In this document: positions 42,487-50,822 of the stretch, piece by piece
Numbering within the stretch: position 1 is the first letter of the stretch
Layout of the letters: the number at the start of each line of letters is the position of its first letter
Assembly: GCA_937873515.1 (NCBI GenBank)
Contig: CALMYB010000005.1
Coordinates: forward strand, 1-64,000
DNA: 64,000 bases
Direction: 5' to 3'
From: an uncultured Acidobacteriota bacterium
GTDB taxonomy: Bacteria > Acidobacteriota > Blastocatellia > Pyrinomonadales > Pyrinomonadaceae
Notes under the pieces: model-generated
The model's input: only the letters and a program-made list of their open reading frames with translations
Database searches by the model: none
Told to the model about the DNA's origin: nothing
Made by a program: the position numbers and the translations under genes

Positions 42487-43395
42487 ATGACCCTTATGCG
42501 AAAAGCTATTATTTTCCTCGCTATCGCCTCGCTCCTCGGCCTTATCAGCTGCGGCGGCACGTCAACCTCGTCCAATGCGAACGCTGTTTCGCCGAACGCC
42601 AAACGCTATCCTTTCAAGGGCAAGGTCGTTTCGGTCGATCGTGCGAAAAAGACCGCATCGATCGATCACGAAGCGATCGAAGGATACATGGACGCAATGA
42701 CGATGGATTTTCCGATCCACGCAGATTGGGCTTGGGACAGCCTTAAGCCCGGTGCGGAGGTCAGCGGCGAACTCGTCGTCGATAACACGGCGAAGGAACC
42801 CTATTTTTTGGAGAATATCGTCGTGGTCTCGCCGCCCGACCCGAATGCGCCGGCACCGAACACGAATTTTGCACAGATCGGCCAACCTGCGCCGGACTTT
42901 TCCCTAACGAATCAGGACGACAAGAAGATCTCGCTCAAAACGTTCGAGGGAAAGGCTTTTGCGATCACGTTCATCTATGCAAAATGTCCGCTGCCTGAAT
43001 TTTGCATCAAGATGTCGGCGAATTTCCGCGATGCTGCACGCTTGATCCAAGCCGATCCCGTGCTTCGCGACAAACTTCGCCTGCTCTCTATATCTTTCGA
43101 TCCGGAGCATGATACTCCGGAAAAACTCCGAGCCTACGGCATCACATACATGGGCAATGATCCGAACGCGGCATTCGACATCTGGCAGCTCGCTGTCGGC
43201 TCCGATGCGGAGGTAAAGAAGGTCGCCGATTTTTATGGACTGCGTTATGAGGTCGATCCGGATAATAAGACGATCTTCAACCACAGCCTTCGCACGGCTG
43301 TGATCTCGCCCGACGGTAAGGTCACAAAGATCTTCGCCGGCAACGAGTGGACGCCAACGCAGCTTGTCGATGCCCTAAAAGCGGCCGAAAAGTAG
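42487..43395 (+). CDS. CusF-like domain fused to a Sco1/SenC thioredoxin-fold lipoprotein
   Basis: The 302-residue lipoprotein has lipobox LISC. A CusF-type copper-binding domain follows (about 40-115) with FKGKVVSVDRAKKTASIDH and DAMTMDFP, carrying the Met pair of CusF folds. The C-terminal Sco domain (about 125-302) has APDFSLTNQDDKKISLKTF and the cysteine pair as CPLPEFC. The conserved His is in FNHSLRTAV. Sco proteins deliver copper to the CuA site of cytochrome oxidase. The spacing between the cysteines is five residues, rather than the usual three. Convergent with the amidohydrolase. Confidence 0.78.
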   Translation: MTLMRKAIIFLAIASLLGLISCGGTSTSSNANAVSPNAKRYPFKGKVVSVDRAKKTASIDHEAIEGYMDAMTMDFPIHADWAWDSLKPGAEVSGELVVDNTAKEPYFLENIVVVSPPDPNAPAPNTNFAQIGQPAPDFSLTNQDDKKISLKTFEGKAFAITFIYAKCPLPEFCIKMSANFRDAARLIQADPVLRDKLRLLSISFDPEHDTPEKLRAYGITYMGNDPNAAFDIWQLAVGSDAEVKKVADFYGLRYEVDPDNKTIFNHSLRTAVISPDGKVTKIFAGNEWTPTQLVDALKAAEK

Positions 43396-43397
43396 CA

Positions 43398-44681
43398 TCA
43401 AGTTCCTTTCGAATACACCGTCTTGCCCGCAACGATCGTCTGTTTGACATCGCGTGCGTTTGAGGAGAATACAAGAGCCGCGTAGATATCGGTGACCGGA
43501 CCTTGAGCGTCATCCGTTAGATCGACGACGGCGAGGTCTGCTTCTTTGCCTGCTTCCAGAGTACCGATCAGATCGTCGAGGCCGAGGGCTTTCGCTCCGC
43601 CGAGCGTCGCGCATTCGAACACTTCCTCGGCGGTTACAAATCGCTCAGAATCAACTCGATTACGGGCCGTCAAGGCCGCGAACCGCGATTCCTCGATGAG
43701 ATCGCAGACGTTATTGCTTGCGACCGAATCACTGCCTAGGCCGACCGTAATTCCGGCGTCAAGGAATTTTTCGAGCGGTGCAGCACCATGGCCGAATTTT
43801 GCGTTCGATTTTGGGCAGTGCGCAACGCTCGCGCCATTCGCCTCTATGCGCTCGATGTCGCTGTCCGTTACGCGAACGCAATGCGCGAGCAGCGGCCGCG
43901 TCGCGAGAACGCCGAGCCTTTCAAGGTATTCGATAGGTGTCGAAAATGGACTCGACCACTCGACACCGAATTTCTCATAGAACGTCGAAAAGGGCCCGGT
44001 TCCCTTTGCCATCAGCTCGATCTCGTCGGCTGATTCGGCGGCATGGATCGAAAGAGGAATGCGGTTCAGGATCGAATATTGGGCGAGCAATTCGAACAAT
44101 TCCGAACCGACAGTATAGGGCGAATGCGGCGATAGAGCGACACGAACAAGCTCGGTCTCATCCTGCTTCAAGGCTTCGAACTTGGCGGCGAGCTCCATAA
44201 AATCGTCCTTGGCCGTGCGATTGTCGGGTGTAAACTCGGTCTCCTGGAAGACGATGCCGCGCAAACCTGTCGCGGTCAACGCCTCAAGGCCGACGCGGCC
44301 AAGTCGTCCGATATCGCCAAAACAAGTAACGCCGGCCGCTGCTCCTTCGCGAGCACCAACTAGCGCGCCTTTGCGCACGCCCTCTTCACCGAGTTCTGTC
44401 CGGATCGCGCTCAGCTTCAGCAGCCAAGCCGCGAAATTATCCTCGACCCCATCGAGAGCACCACGCATCGCTGTGATCTCAAGATGTGAATGAACGTTCA
44501 CAAACCCCGGGGCGATCGCGGCCGCTCCGTGGTCGATCGTTTCACTGTTTGGGAAGGCGACCGTAAGCGTATCGCGGGTTCCGATGCCGACGATCTTCGA
44601 GCCTTCGATCGCGACGCCGCCATCCGCGAAAGGTTCGCTCGACACCGGCACAATATGATCGGCAAGATGGATCGTCGTCAT
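43398..44681 (-). CDS. Amidohydrolase of the MTA/SAH or aminofutalosine deaminase group
   Basis: The 427-residue TIM-barrel enzyme has the full metal set: HxH in NVHSHLE, His in ALSPHSPYT, His in IHAAES, and Asp in LGSDSVASN. A second-shell motif, LLAHCVRV, follows. It closely resembles the MTA/SAH deaminase and aminofutalosine deaminase families. Substrate cannot be decided by sequence alone. The W...SPF..PIEYLERLG stretch and the VAHCPKSN motif are more like aminofutalosine deaminases. It overlaps the following transglycosylase gene by 4 nt. Confidence 0.7.
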   Translation of the reverse strand: MTTIHLADHIVPVSSEPFADGGVAIEGSKIVGIGTRDTLTVAFPNSETIDHGAAAIAPGFVNVHSHLEITAMRGALDGVEDNFAAWLLKLSAIRTELGEEGVRKGALVGAREGAAAGVTCFGDIGRLGRVGLEALTATGLRGIVFQETEFTPDNRTAKDDFMELAAKFEALKQDETELVRVALSPHSPYTVGSELFELLAQYSILNRIPLSIHAAESADEIELMAKGTGPFSTFYEKFGVEWSSPFSTPIEYLERLGVLATRPLLAHCVRVTDSDIERIEANGASVAHCPKSNAKFGHGAAPLEKFLDAGITVGLGSDSVASNNVCDLIEESRFAALTARNRVDSERFVTAEEVFECATLGGAKALGLDDLIGTLEAGKEADLAVVDLTDDAQGPVTDIYAALVFSSNARDVKQTIVAGKTVYSKGT

Positions 44682-45253
44682 TTCTTGATCTCTGATGTCT
44701 GCATCCGATAGCGCGCGAGGATCGCCGTTACGTAGCTTTTCGTGGATGGGATCGTTATACGCGAGACAAAATCATCCTCCGAGATGTCGGACAGCTTCAA
44801 ACCCGCCGTCCAGCCTTCGACGCGGCTCGGGCCGGCGTTATAGGCCGCGAGCGTCAACGCTGTTTCAGCCGGCAGCCCGCGATACATCTCGCGAAGTTTT
44901 TCAAGATACCAACAGCCCACCTGGATATTCTGCTCCGGGTCTGCAAGGAACTGTTCCGGGGCTTCCGCTGCCCGTTCGTATTCTTTCAATCCAGTGGCCT
45001 TTGCCCATTCGCGGACCACGGCAGGACGCACCTGCATTAGCCCCACCTCGTCTGCCGCACCGTGTTTCCAGGCACGAAAATACGTCTCTTCGTAGATCAG
45101 GCTCCAGACGAGCTTCTCATCGAGGCGGTAAATGCGGGCCTGACGGGCGATGAGGTCATCGTATCTATGGATCCAATAGTCAGGAAAGAACACGCCCGCC
45201 GCTCCGAGGACCGTAAGCACAACAATAGCGAGCGATATTAAATATCTGACCAT
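44678..45253 (-). CDS. Lytic transglycosylase (SLT domain), membrane-anchored
   Basis: The 191-residue protein has an N-terminal membrane anchor or signal (LISLAIVVLTVLGAAGVFF) and a compact SLT domain. The catalytic Glu lies in LVWSLIYEETYFRAWKHG, with DEVGLMQVRP and LAAYNAGPSRV. It is of the Slt/MltE size class and should cut peptidoglycan with 1,6-anhydro ends. Its stop overlaps the amidohydrolase start by 4 nt, so the two are coupled although no functional link is obvious. Confidence 0.82.
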   Translation of the reverse strand: MVRYLISLAIVVLTVLGAAGVFFPDYWIHRYDDLIARQARIYRLDEKLVWSLIYEETYFRAWKHGAADEVGLMQVRPAVVREWAKATGLKEYERAAEAPEQFLADPEQNIQVGCWYLEKLREMYRGLPAETALTLAAYNAGPSRVEGWTAGLKLSDISEDDFVSRITIPSTKSYVTAILARYRMQTSEIKK

Positions 45254-45320
45254 TTCAGCAAACTGTTTATTTTGATATTACGCCGAAGCTCGGCAGGATC
45301 GAAAGCCGACATTGACAGCT

Positions 45321-45518
45321 TTAACGCTTTCGCAAGGCAACACGGGGCCTCTCGTCCAATGTCGGTTCTTCAACATTCGTTGCCGGAGGCTGCGAAACTT
45401 TCTTGAATTCGCCGTTTCTTGCCTTTTCCGCAAACAAGATCACATCGTGGTCAGCCTCGGCGGCCATCTCCTGACGGATATTGTGCAGGGCTTCGATAAA
45501 TTTTGGGCGACGGTACAT
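45321..45518 (-). CDS. Small conserved protein, function unknown
   Basis: The 65-residue protein reads MYRRPKFIEALHNIRQEMAA then EADHDVILFAEKARNG, a pattern seen in a small conserved bacterial family of unknown function. The rest is a hydrophilic, probably disordered tail. It begins 7 nt after the clpC stop on the same strand and is probably translated from the same message. No further domain is recognised. Confidence 0.6.
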   Translation of the reverse strand: MYRRPKFIEALHNIRQEMAAEADHDVILFAEKARNGEFKKVSQPPATNVEEPTLDERPRVALRKR

Positions 45519-45525
45519 CTTGCGT

Positions 45526-47916
45526 TTATTCTACGCCTTTTGCTGTGAGTTCGCGCAAGGAGGGCATCTGGATCTGCAGCTCATCGTTTTCAACCATGAC
45601 CGTGATATCTGCCGCATCGCCGATCCTGCCTTGGATCAGTGCCTCGGAAAGTTCATCTTCGATATGTTTTTGGATCGCCCGCTTGAGCGGCCTTGCTCCG
45701 TATTTGCGGTCGCTGCAGGTATGGTCGATCAGCCACTTCTTCGCTTCCGTCGTCAGCGAGACTCTCAGGTTCTTGTCGGCGATGATCGAATTGAGGTTTG
45801 CGATCTGCAGGTCAGCGATCGCCATCAGGTCCTCGAGCGAAAGTTCGTCAAAGATGAGTATCTCGTCGAGGCGGTTGATGAACTCGGGGGCAAACGTCTG
45901 TCTGACAGCCGCCATTACTTCGTCCTCGCGTTTTGCACGCGTCGCCTCACCCGAAGCCTGAAAACCAAGCGATGCCGTCTTTTGGATGATCCTCGCACCG
46001 ATATTCGAGGTCATTATGAAGATCGAATGTTTGCAATCGATCGTCTGCCCGGTCGAATCCGTCAAGACACCGTCCTCGAAAACCTGCAGTAGAAGGTTGA
46101 AGATATCGGGATGGGCCTTTTCGATCTCGTCAAAGAGCACGATCGAATACGGCGAGCGGCGAAGTCTTTCGGTCAGCTGTCCGCCTTCTTCGTGGCCGAC
46201 GTATCCCGGAGGCGAACCGATGAACTTCGAGACCGAATGCCGCTCCATAAATTCGCTCATATCGAAGCGGACAAGCGACCTTTCAGAGCCGAACAGGAAC
46301 TCGGCAAGACGTCTCGCCACTTCCGTCTTTCCAACGCCCGTCGGCCCAAGGAAAAGAAATGAACCGACCGGACGGTTCGGGGATTTGATGCCGGCACGCG
46401 AACGGCGGATCGCGCGTGCCAATGCCGATACGGCAGGCCGCTGTGAGATTATCTGTTCGCCGAGCACCTTCTCGATCTTGAGCAGCTTCGATGCCTCTTC
46501 TTCCTTGATCGACGCGACCGGAATTCCCGTCCAGCGTGCGATCACGTCGTCGATGTCGTCGCGCGTAACTTCAACAGCGAAGAACGAATCCTCGAGAGTC
46601 TGCAATTCAAATGAGATCAACTGATCTTCGTTCGCAGAGGCACGCTTCCAATTTTCGACGGTCTCTTTCCACGAAGGTTCGCCCGGATTTTCGCTTCGAT
46701 AACGCAGCTTTGCCCGTGCTCCCGCTTCGTCGAGCACGTCGATCGCTTTGTCAGGCAGAAAGCGGTCGGAAATGTAACGGTTCGATTGCTCAACGGCCGC
46801 GGTCAGTGCGTCCGGCGAATATCTGATCTGATGATATGCCTCGTAACGCTCGATAATTCCCTTTACGATCAGCAAAGCGTCCTCTTCACTCGCCGGTTCG
46901 ACCTTTACCGCCTGGAATCGCCGCTCAAGGGCACGATCTTTCTCGATCGTCCTGCGATATTCGGCCGGCGTCGTCGCTCCGATGCATTGGATCTCGCCGC
47001 GTGACAGTGCGGGTTTCAGAATGTTCGCCGCATCAAGCGTACCTTCGGCCGAGCCGGCACCTACAAGCGTGTGAAGTTCATCGATAAAGACGAGGTTGTC
47101 GCGATTTTCTTTTAGCTCGGCAATTATCTTCTTTAAACGCTCTTCAAACTGCCCGCGGTATTTTGTGCCCGCAACCACAAGCGAAAGATCGAGTGCGAGT
47201 ATGCGTTTGTTCTCAAGGAATGACGGCACGCTCTTATCGACGATCCGCTGAGCGAGGCCTTCGACGATAGCTGTCTTCCCAACTCCCGCCTCACCTATCA
47301 ATACCGGATTGTTCTTTGTTCGCCGGCAGATAAGCTCGATCAGACGCTCTGTCTCTTGTTGTCTTCCGATCAGCGGATCGAGCCGGCCGTCGGCTGCATC
47401 CTGAGTCAGATCGCGCGTGAACTCAGTAAGACTCGGTGTTTTTGACGCCTCTTTTGCCGGTGAGAAGAGGTTCGGCATCGCACGCTGCTGCTGGCCGAGC
47501 TTCTCGCGAATATCGTCAAGCCTGACGCCATAGCCGAAAAGTATCTCGGCGGCCACCGAACGCTCTTCGCGTATCAGCCCGAGCAAGATATGCTCGGGGC
47601 CGATGTGGCGATTCTTGAGCTGACGGCTTTCTTCATTCGCGTAAAAGAGAATGCGTTTCGTAACGGCCGAAAGGTGCAGTTCGGACGATTGCGGTATGCG
47701 GTCGCGGACAACGATCCGATCCTCGATCTCCTTGCGGACCGAATCGACGGTCAATGAATGTCTGTACGGGAAATATTTCGCCGAAAGCGTCTTATCCTCG
47801 CGCATGAGCCCGAGCAGTATGTGTTCGGGAGCGATCGATTGAGAACCATATTGAAGGGCTTCGTAACGCGCGAAAAAAATAACGCGGCGTGACCTTTCTG
47901 TGTAGCGTTCGAACAT
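45526..47916 (-). CDS. clpC: ClpC-like AAA+ chaperone with short middle domain
   Basis: The 796-residue protein has two Clp N-terminal repeats ([13 protein letters not shown] and [13 protein letters not shown]). The D1 AAA+ domain has Walker A GEAGVGKT, and the D2 domain has GPTGVGKT and the Walker B region [10 protein letters not shown]. Between the domains a short linker replaces the usual UVR-containing middle domain. The LGF tripeptide in TASLGFQ sits where the ClpP-binding loop lies, so partnership with ClpP is likely. No clpP or mcsAB lies nearby. The ClpC assignment is by domain order and length. Confidence 0.85.
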   Translation of the reverse strand: MFERYTERSRRVIFFARYEALQYGSQSIAPEHILLGLMREDKTLSAKYFPYRHSLTVDSVRKEIEDRIVVRDRIPQSSELHLSAVTKRILFYANEESRQLKNRHIGPEHILLGLIREERSVAAEILFGYGVRLDDIREKLGQQQRAMPNLFSPAKEASKTPSLTEFTRDLTQDAADGRLDPLIGRQQETERLIELICRRTKNNPVLIGEAGVGKTAIVEGLAQRIVDKSVPSFLENKRILALDLSLVVAGTKYRGQFEERLKKIIAELKENRDNLVFIDELHTLVGAGSAEGTLDAANILKPALSRGEIQCIGATTPAEYRRTIEKDRALERRFQAVKVEPASEEDALLIVKGIIERYEAYHQIRYSPDALTAAVEQSNRYISDRFLPDKAIDVLDEAGARAKLRYRSENPGEPSWKETVENWKRASANEDQLISFELQTLEDSFFAVEVTRDDIDDVIARWTGIPVASIKEEEASKLLKIEKVLGEQIISQRPAVSALARAIRRSRAGIKSPNRPVGSFLFLGPTGVGKTEVARRLAEFLFGSERSLVRFDMSEFMERHSVSKFIGSPPGYVGHEEGGQLTERLRRSPYSIVLFDEIEKAHPDIFNLLLQVFEDGVLTDSTGQTIDCKHSIFIMTSNIGARIIQKTASLGFQASGEATRAKREDEVMAAVRQTFAPEFINRLDEILIFDELSLEDLMAIADLQIANLNSIIADKNLRVSLTTEAKKWLIDHTCSDRKYGARPLKRAIQKHIEDELSEALIQGRIGDAADITVMVENDELQIQMPSLRELTAKGVE

Positions 47917-47960
47917 AAAAGAGGGAAACTACGCTAACTTTCGCTTTTCGACGTACTGCG

Positions 47961-47966
47961 ATTATA
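47961..47966 (-). promoter_or_regulatory. Putative -10 box for clpC
   Basis: TATAAT on the minus strand lies 44 nt upstream of the clpC ATG. A clear -35 was not found at 16-18 nt, and no CIRCE or CtsR-like repeat was seen. Confidence 0.35.
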
Positions 47967-48086
47967 TCGAATGCGGAGTTCGATCGTGTAATTTAATTTT
48001 CGAATAATTCCGAGCTTACAGGAAGAGAGATAGGTTCAAAGGCGGCCGAAATCCAGAAGAAACATACCGTAAATGCAGAAAATTCC

Positions 48087-48734
48087 TCAATTCTTCCGCT
48101 CTCGCCCGGCCGCTTTTGCCGCATTCTTTCGAAAACGACGTACTTTCGCCAGGTTTCCGCAATCCCGCATATCGCACCAATGGCGATTGCGTCCGCGACT
48201 GTCGTCGACAAACAGCCACCCGCAGGACTCGCCGCCGCAGATTCTGATCCGTTTCGCCCGGTCGGAAGTAAAAAGATCGACGGCCGCAAAAACGACCGCA
48301 TCAAGGATCGAATCGAGCGGCCTTTCGGTCCGCCGTCTCCTTAGTTCAAATCGCCCGCCGGCGTACTCGAGCTTTTGGCCTTCCACAGCCTTTAGCCGTT
48401 CTTTTTCGAGGTGTTCAACATCGCCCGCGAGCGGCGGTTCGCCTTTGGCCATCGCGAAAGAGAGGCCATAGATCGCCGCTCGAACTTTACGTGCACGCCG
48501 CAAGCTCGCCCCGCCGCCCCCGATCGACGCTGCACGTTTCACGAGTTCACGAGCCGCCTTCTCATCGACCGCATTGGCCTTCAAGGCCCATGAGACCAGA
48601 TCGGAAAGGTCCGAAATACTATCGGCGGCGGGAACATAGTTCTTGTCCGTCCGTTGCCAACTCGACGCGGTATTCACGAGGTCCAGGCTTAAGTCGCCTG
48701 CGATAAGTTTGAATTTGTCAGGACGAAGTTCCAT
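48087..48734 (-). CDS. ABATE/CGNR zinc-finger transcriptional regulator
   Basis: The 215-residue protein has the ABATE-type N-terminal region (GDLSLDLVNTASSW) and a C-terminal CGNR zinc finger: CGGESCGWLFVDDSRGRNRHWC then DMRDCGNLAKVRRFR. These are stress-type regulators related to those near antibiotic-like biosynthesis or detoxification genes. It is divergent from dinB. A -10 box lies just before its ATG and related half-sites surround both promoters, so autoregulation is likely. Confidence 0.82.
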   Translation of the reverse strand: MELRPDKFKLIAGDLSLDLVNTASSWQRTDKNYVPAADSISDLSDLVSWALKANAVDEKAARELVKRAASIGGGGASLRRARKVRAAIYGLSFAMAKGEPPLAGDVEHLEKERLKAVEGQKLEYAGGRFELRRRRTERPLDSILDAVVFAAVDLFTSDRAKRIRICGGESCGWLFVDDSRGRNRHWCDMRDCGNLAKVRRFRKNAAKAAGRERKN

Positions 48735-48742
48735 CTGAACAG

Positions 48743-48771
48743 ATTATATACCACGAACTCGTAACCACCAA
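48743..48771 (-). promoter_or_regulatory. Promoter of the CGNR regulator gene, probably leaderless
   Basis: On the minus strand TTGGTG (48771-48766) is followed after 17 nt by a perfect TATAAT (48748-48743). The regulator ATG (48734-48732) begins 8 nt after the -10 box, so transcription should begin at or next to it. A GTAACC half-site (48761-48766) lies in the spacer and overlaps the edge of the -35. Confidence 0.6.
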
Positions 48772-48838
48772 TACGGGGTTGACAGGTTACATACATAGTG
48801 ATATTGTGTAACCACTCTCACGACGTTAGACAGTTACA
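48761..48838 (+). promoter_or_regulatory. dinB promoter with a GGTTACA/TGTAACC operator cluster
   Basis: TTGACA (48779-48784) is followed after 17 nt by TATTGT (48802-48807). A perfect inverted repeat, GGTTACA (48785-48791) and TGTAACC (48807-48813), brackets the spacer and the -10. Two further half-sites are GTAACC (48761-48766) and GTTACA (48833-48838). The arrangement suggests repression of both divergent genes by one regulator, perhaps the CGNR protein. Confidence 0.6.
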
Positions 48839-48866
48839 CTAGAATTACTTTCAAGGGAGACCAAAG

Positions 48867-49343
48867 ATGGAAAAGCAGCAGATAATCGATGAACTACAAA
48901 TGATCTTGGACGGCGAACCGTGGCATGCGGCGAGCCTCAAAGAGACGCTTCGCGGCATAGATGCCGAGCACGCGGCACTAAAACTTCCCGGAACTCACAG
49001 TATCTGGGAACTCGCGGGACACATTGCCGGCTGGAATAACGTTTGGGCCGAACGCCTCAAGGGAAACCCGGTCAGCGAACCGCCCGACGGCAACTTTCCG
49101 GAAGAGAAACAGGTTGCGGATGCCGCATGGCAAGACCTGCAGACAGAGATCTCTGACTCATTCGGTAACTTGATCCGTGCGATCGAAAGGCGTTCTGAAA
49201 GCGAGTTTGGCGAGCGGTTCGAAGACAATGACTATTCGCTCAGCTTCTTTCTGCACGGCACCGTACGGCACAACGTGCACCACGCGGCGCAGATCGCCTT
49301 GCTGAAAAGCGCGACCTCAAAGTATGGAAAGGCGACCGCCTGA
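48867..49343 (+). CDS. DinB-family protein
   Basis: The 158-residue protein fits the DinB/YfiT four-helix bundle. It begins with MEKQQIIDELQMILDG, has the metal-type His in HSIWELAGHIAGWNNVWAERL, and a third His cluster at GTVRHNVHHAAQIALLK. These three histidines are the usual metal site. DinB-fold proteins include thiol transferases. A GGGAG precedes the ATG. Expression is likely controlled by the operator cluster upstream. Confidence 0.82.
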   Translation: MEKQQIIDELQMILDGEPWHAASLKETLRGIDAEHAALKLPGTHSIWELAGHIAGWNNVWAERLKGNPVSEPPDGNFPEEKQVADAAWQDLQTEISDSFGNLIRAIERRSESEFGERFEDNDYSLSFFLHGTVRHNVHHAAQIALLKSATSKYGKATA

Positions 49344-49356
49344 AAGACTCAGGCTC

Positions 49357-49393
49357 GAGGTAAGGCCGCATGACCAACTGCGGTCTTTGCCTC
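49357..49393. terminator. Bidirectional terminator-like hairpin
   Basis: Between convergent dinB and DUF1232 genes, GGCCGCA pairs with TGCGGTC around an 8-nt loop, with outer GAGG/CCTC pairing. Short A/T stretches lie on both sides. It is a reasonable but weak bidirectional terminator. Confidence 0.4.
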
Positions 49394-49398
49394 GGCAT

Positions 49399-49911
49399 CT
49401 AGTTTGTCATCGATGAGACGGATTCGATCTGAGGTTCGTCTGCGACCTCGATGACGACGGCCTCATCGCGTTTTGTGATGCTCTTGAGGATCTTGCCCGC
49501 GGGTGCGAGCTCGACCTTTGAACGCAGGACGCGCGAGATGCGTTTCGGCAGGAATTTCGGAGCTAGATTCGCGATCGAATCGGCAAGGGCCGCGATATCA
49601 CCGCCGCCCGACCAATGTTCGCGAACGACCTCGACATCCGTCCGATTTATCAGCCGCAGCAGCACCAACGCGACCATATAAAGGTCATCGACCTGTCCGA
49701 TGAACGGAAAAACGTCCGGAATGAGATCAAGCGGCGAGATCACATAGACGATCGCCGCGACGAACAACGCCTTTTCGGCGGTCGGCACGCGTGCGTCCTT
49801 CAAAAGCCTTGCGAGCAGCTTCGCCATATTCGGCAGAAACATCACAAACGTCCGCATACGGCCCTTGAGTTCGCTCTTTTCGCGTCGCGCCAATTTCCCC
49901 ATTTCCCTCAA
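49399..49911 (-). CDS. YkvA-like DUF1232 membrane protein
   Basis: The 170-residue protein contains the DUF1232 signature: VPTAEKALFVAAIVYVISPLDLIPDVFPFIGQVDDL, then YMVALVLLRLI. The conserved SPLDLIPD and DDL are present. The N-terminus is basic and the C-terminal 70 residues are unassigned. Members are short integral membrane proteins of unknown function. It is convergent with dinB, and the RHS remnant region lies upstream. Confidence 0.78.
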   Translation of the reverse strand: MREMGKLARREKSELKGRMRTFVMFLPNMAKLLARLLKDARVPTAEKALFVAAIVYVISPLDLIPDVFPFIGQVDDLYMVALVLLRLINRTDVEVVREHWSGGGDIAALADSIANLAPKFLPKRISRVLRSKVELAPAGKILKSITKRDEAVVIEVADEPQIESVSSMTN

Positions 49912-50011
49912 AGTCTAAAAGCAAACCGAGTTCATAGCAAGTCTTACCAGCCCGACACGTTTCGTCCTGGCTCCGCAGGAGCCGTCTGTTCGTAGCAACT
50001 GGCCGCCAACG

Positions 50012-50410
50012 CGATTCGCGGATTTCTCGCTTATTGCGCAGGTGGTTTGTGATCCGGCGATCTCGGCGGCGACGAACCGCATTTCCGAGAGTGGCTATAG
50101 TTACGATGCGAACGGGTCTTTGACGGCGAATGCGGCTGGCGAGCGGTTCGGGTATGATGGAGAGAGTCATCAGACCGAGTTTTTTGCGGCGTCGAATCAG
50201 GGTTCCACTCCCGATGCGGTGTACACATACGATGGCGAAGGGCGGCGTGTGAAGAAAGTTTCCGCTGCCGAAACCACCATTTTCGTATATGATGCATCTG
50301 GAGTATTGATCGCGGAGTATTCGGGCGAGGTCGCTGCGGAGCCGCGAGTTAGCTATTTGACAACCGATCATTTGGGAAGCCCGCGGGTCGTTACGGATAA
50401 GCGTCGGGAT
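50012..50410 (+). pseudogene. RHS/YD-repeat core fragment
   Basis: Around 130 codons encode RHS repeats: YSYDANGSLTANAAGERFGYD, YTYDGEGRRVKKVS and the RHS core pattern YLTTDHLGSPRVVTD. The normal continuation after VVTD (HDYLPFGEE-like) is absent. Instead the sequence enters a palindrome-rich repeat near 50410. The 5' end has no start or signal and follows another repeat with a GGCTCCGCAGGAGCC hairpin. This is a remnant of a much larger polymorphic toxin or wall protein gene. Confidence 0.7.
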
Positions 50411-50429
50411 GGTGGCGAAGCCCCGCCGA

Positions 50430-50790
50430 CCTTACGTCCCTGTAGGGGATGCGAGATAATAGCCCAGGGTAAGGCCGCTTTGGCCGCCACCCTGGGAAAG
50501 AGGTCGCAAATTTGATCCTGGAGCTCCGTTTAGGAGCGACAGAGGGATTTGTCGGCGGCCGAGCCGCCTCCCGAGGAATTTATTTTCCGTCCTAAACCAC
50601 GCCGTAAACGACGTGGCTATGCGAATCCATTGTTGGCGGCAAGCCGCCTCCGATATTCCTGCTGTGTACGGGACGGTCGGGACCGGTCGCGTTGTCCGCA
50701 ACACGTGGGGATCTATGACCCAAGAACCCCGACCGCTCTGCGATGCGGCAAGCAGCAAGAGAATGGGTAAGGCCGTTAACCCCACTTCCC
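50430..50790. repeat. Palindrome-rich repeat island downstream of the RHS fragment
   Basis: At least five hairpins lie in a row: CCCAGGGT/ACCCTGGG (50463-50496), GCTCC/GGAGC (50523-50537), GGCGGC/GCCGCC (50554-50568), CCACG/CGTGG (50597-50616) and GGCGGC/GCCGCC (50635-50648). A 25-mer at 50729-50753 matches the REP-like arm at 21078-21102 with two mismatches. Translations in any frame look like noise. No gene is seen in the rest of this gap. Confidence 0.6.
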
Positions 50791-50822
50791 AACTATCCGT
50801 TAGCAATTCATCTCTGCCGTCT

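Noticed and set aside
50432..50806. Open frames on both strands of the repeat island
   Set aside because: They read through hairpins and look like repeat-derived translations without a protein pattern.
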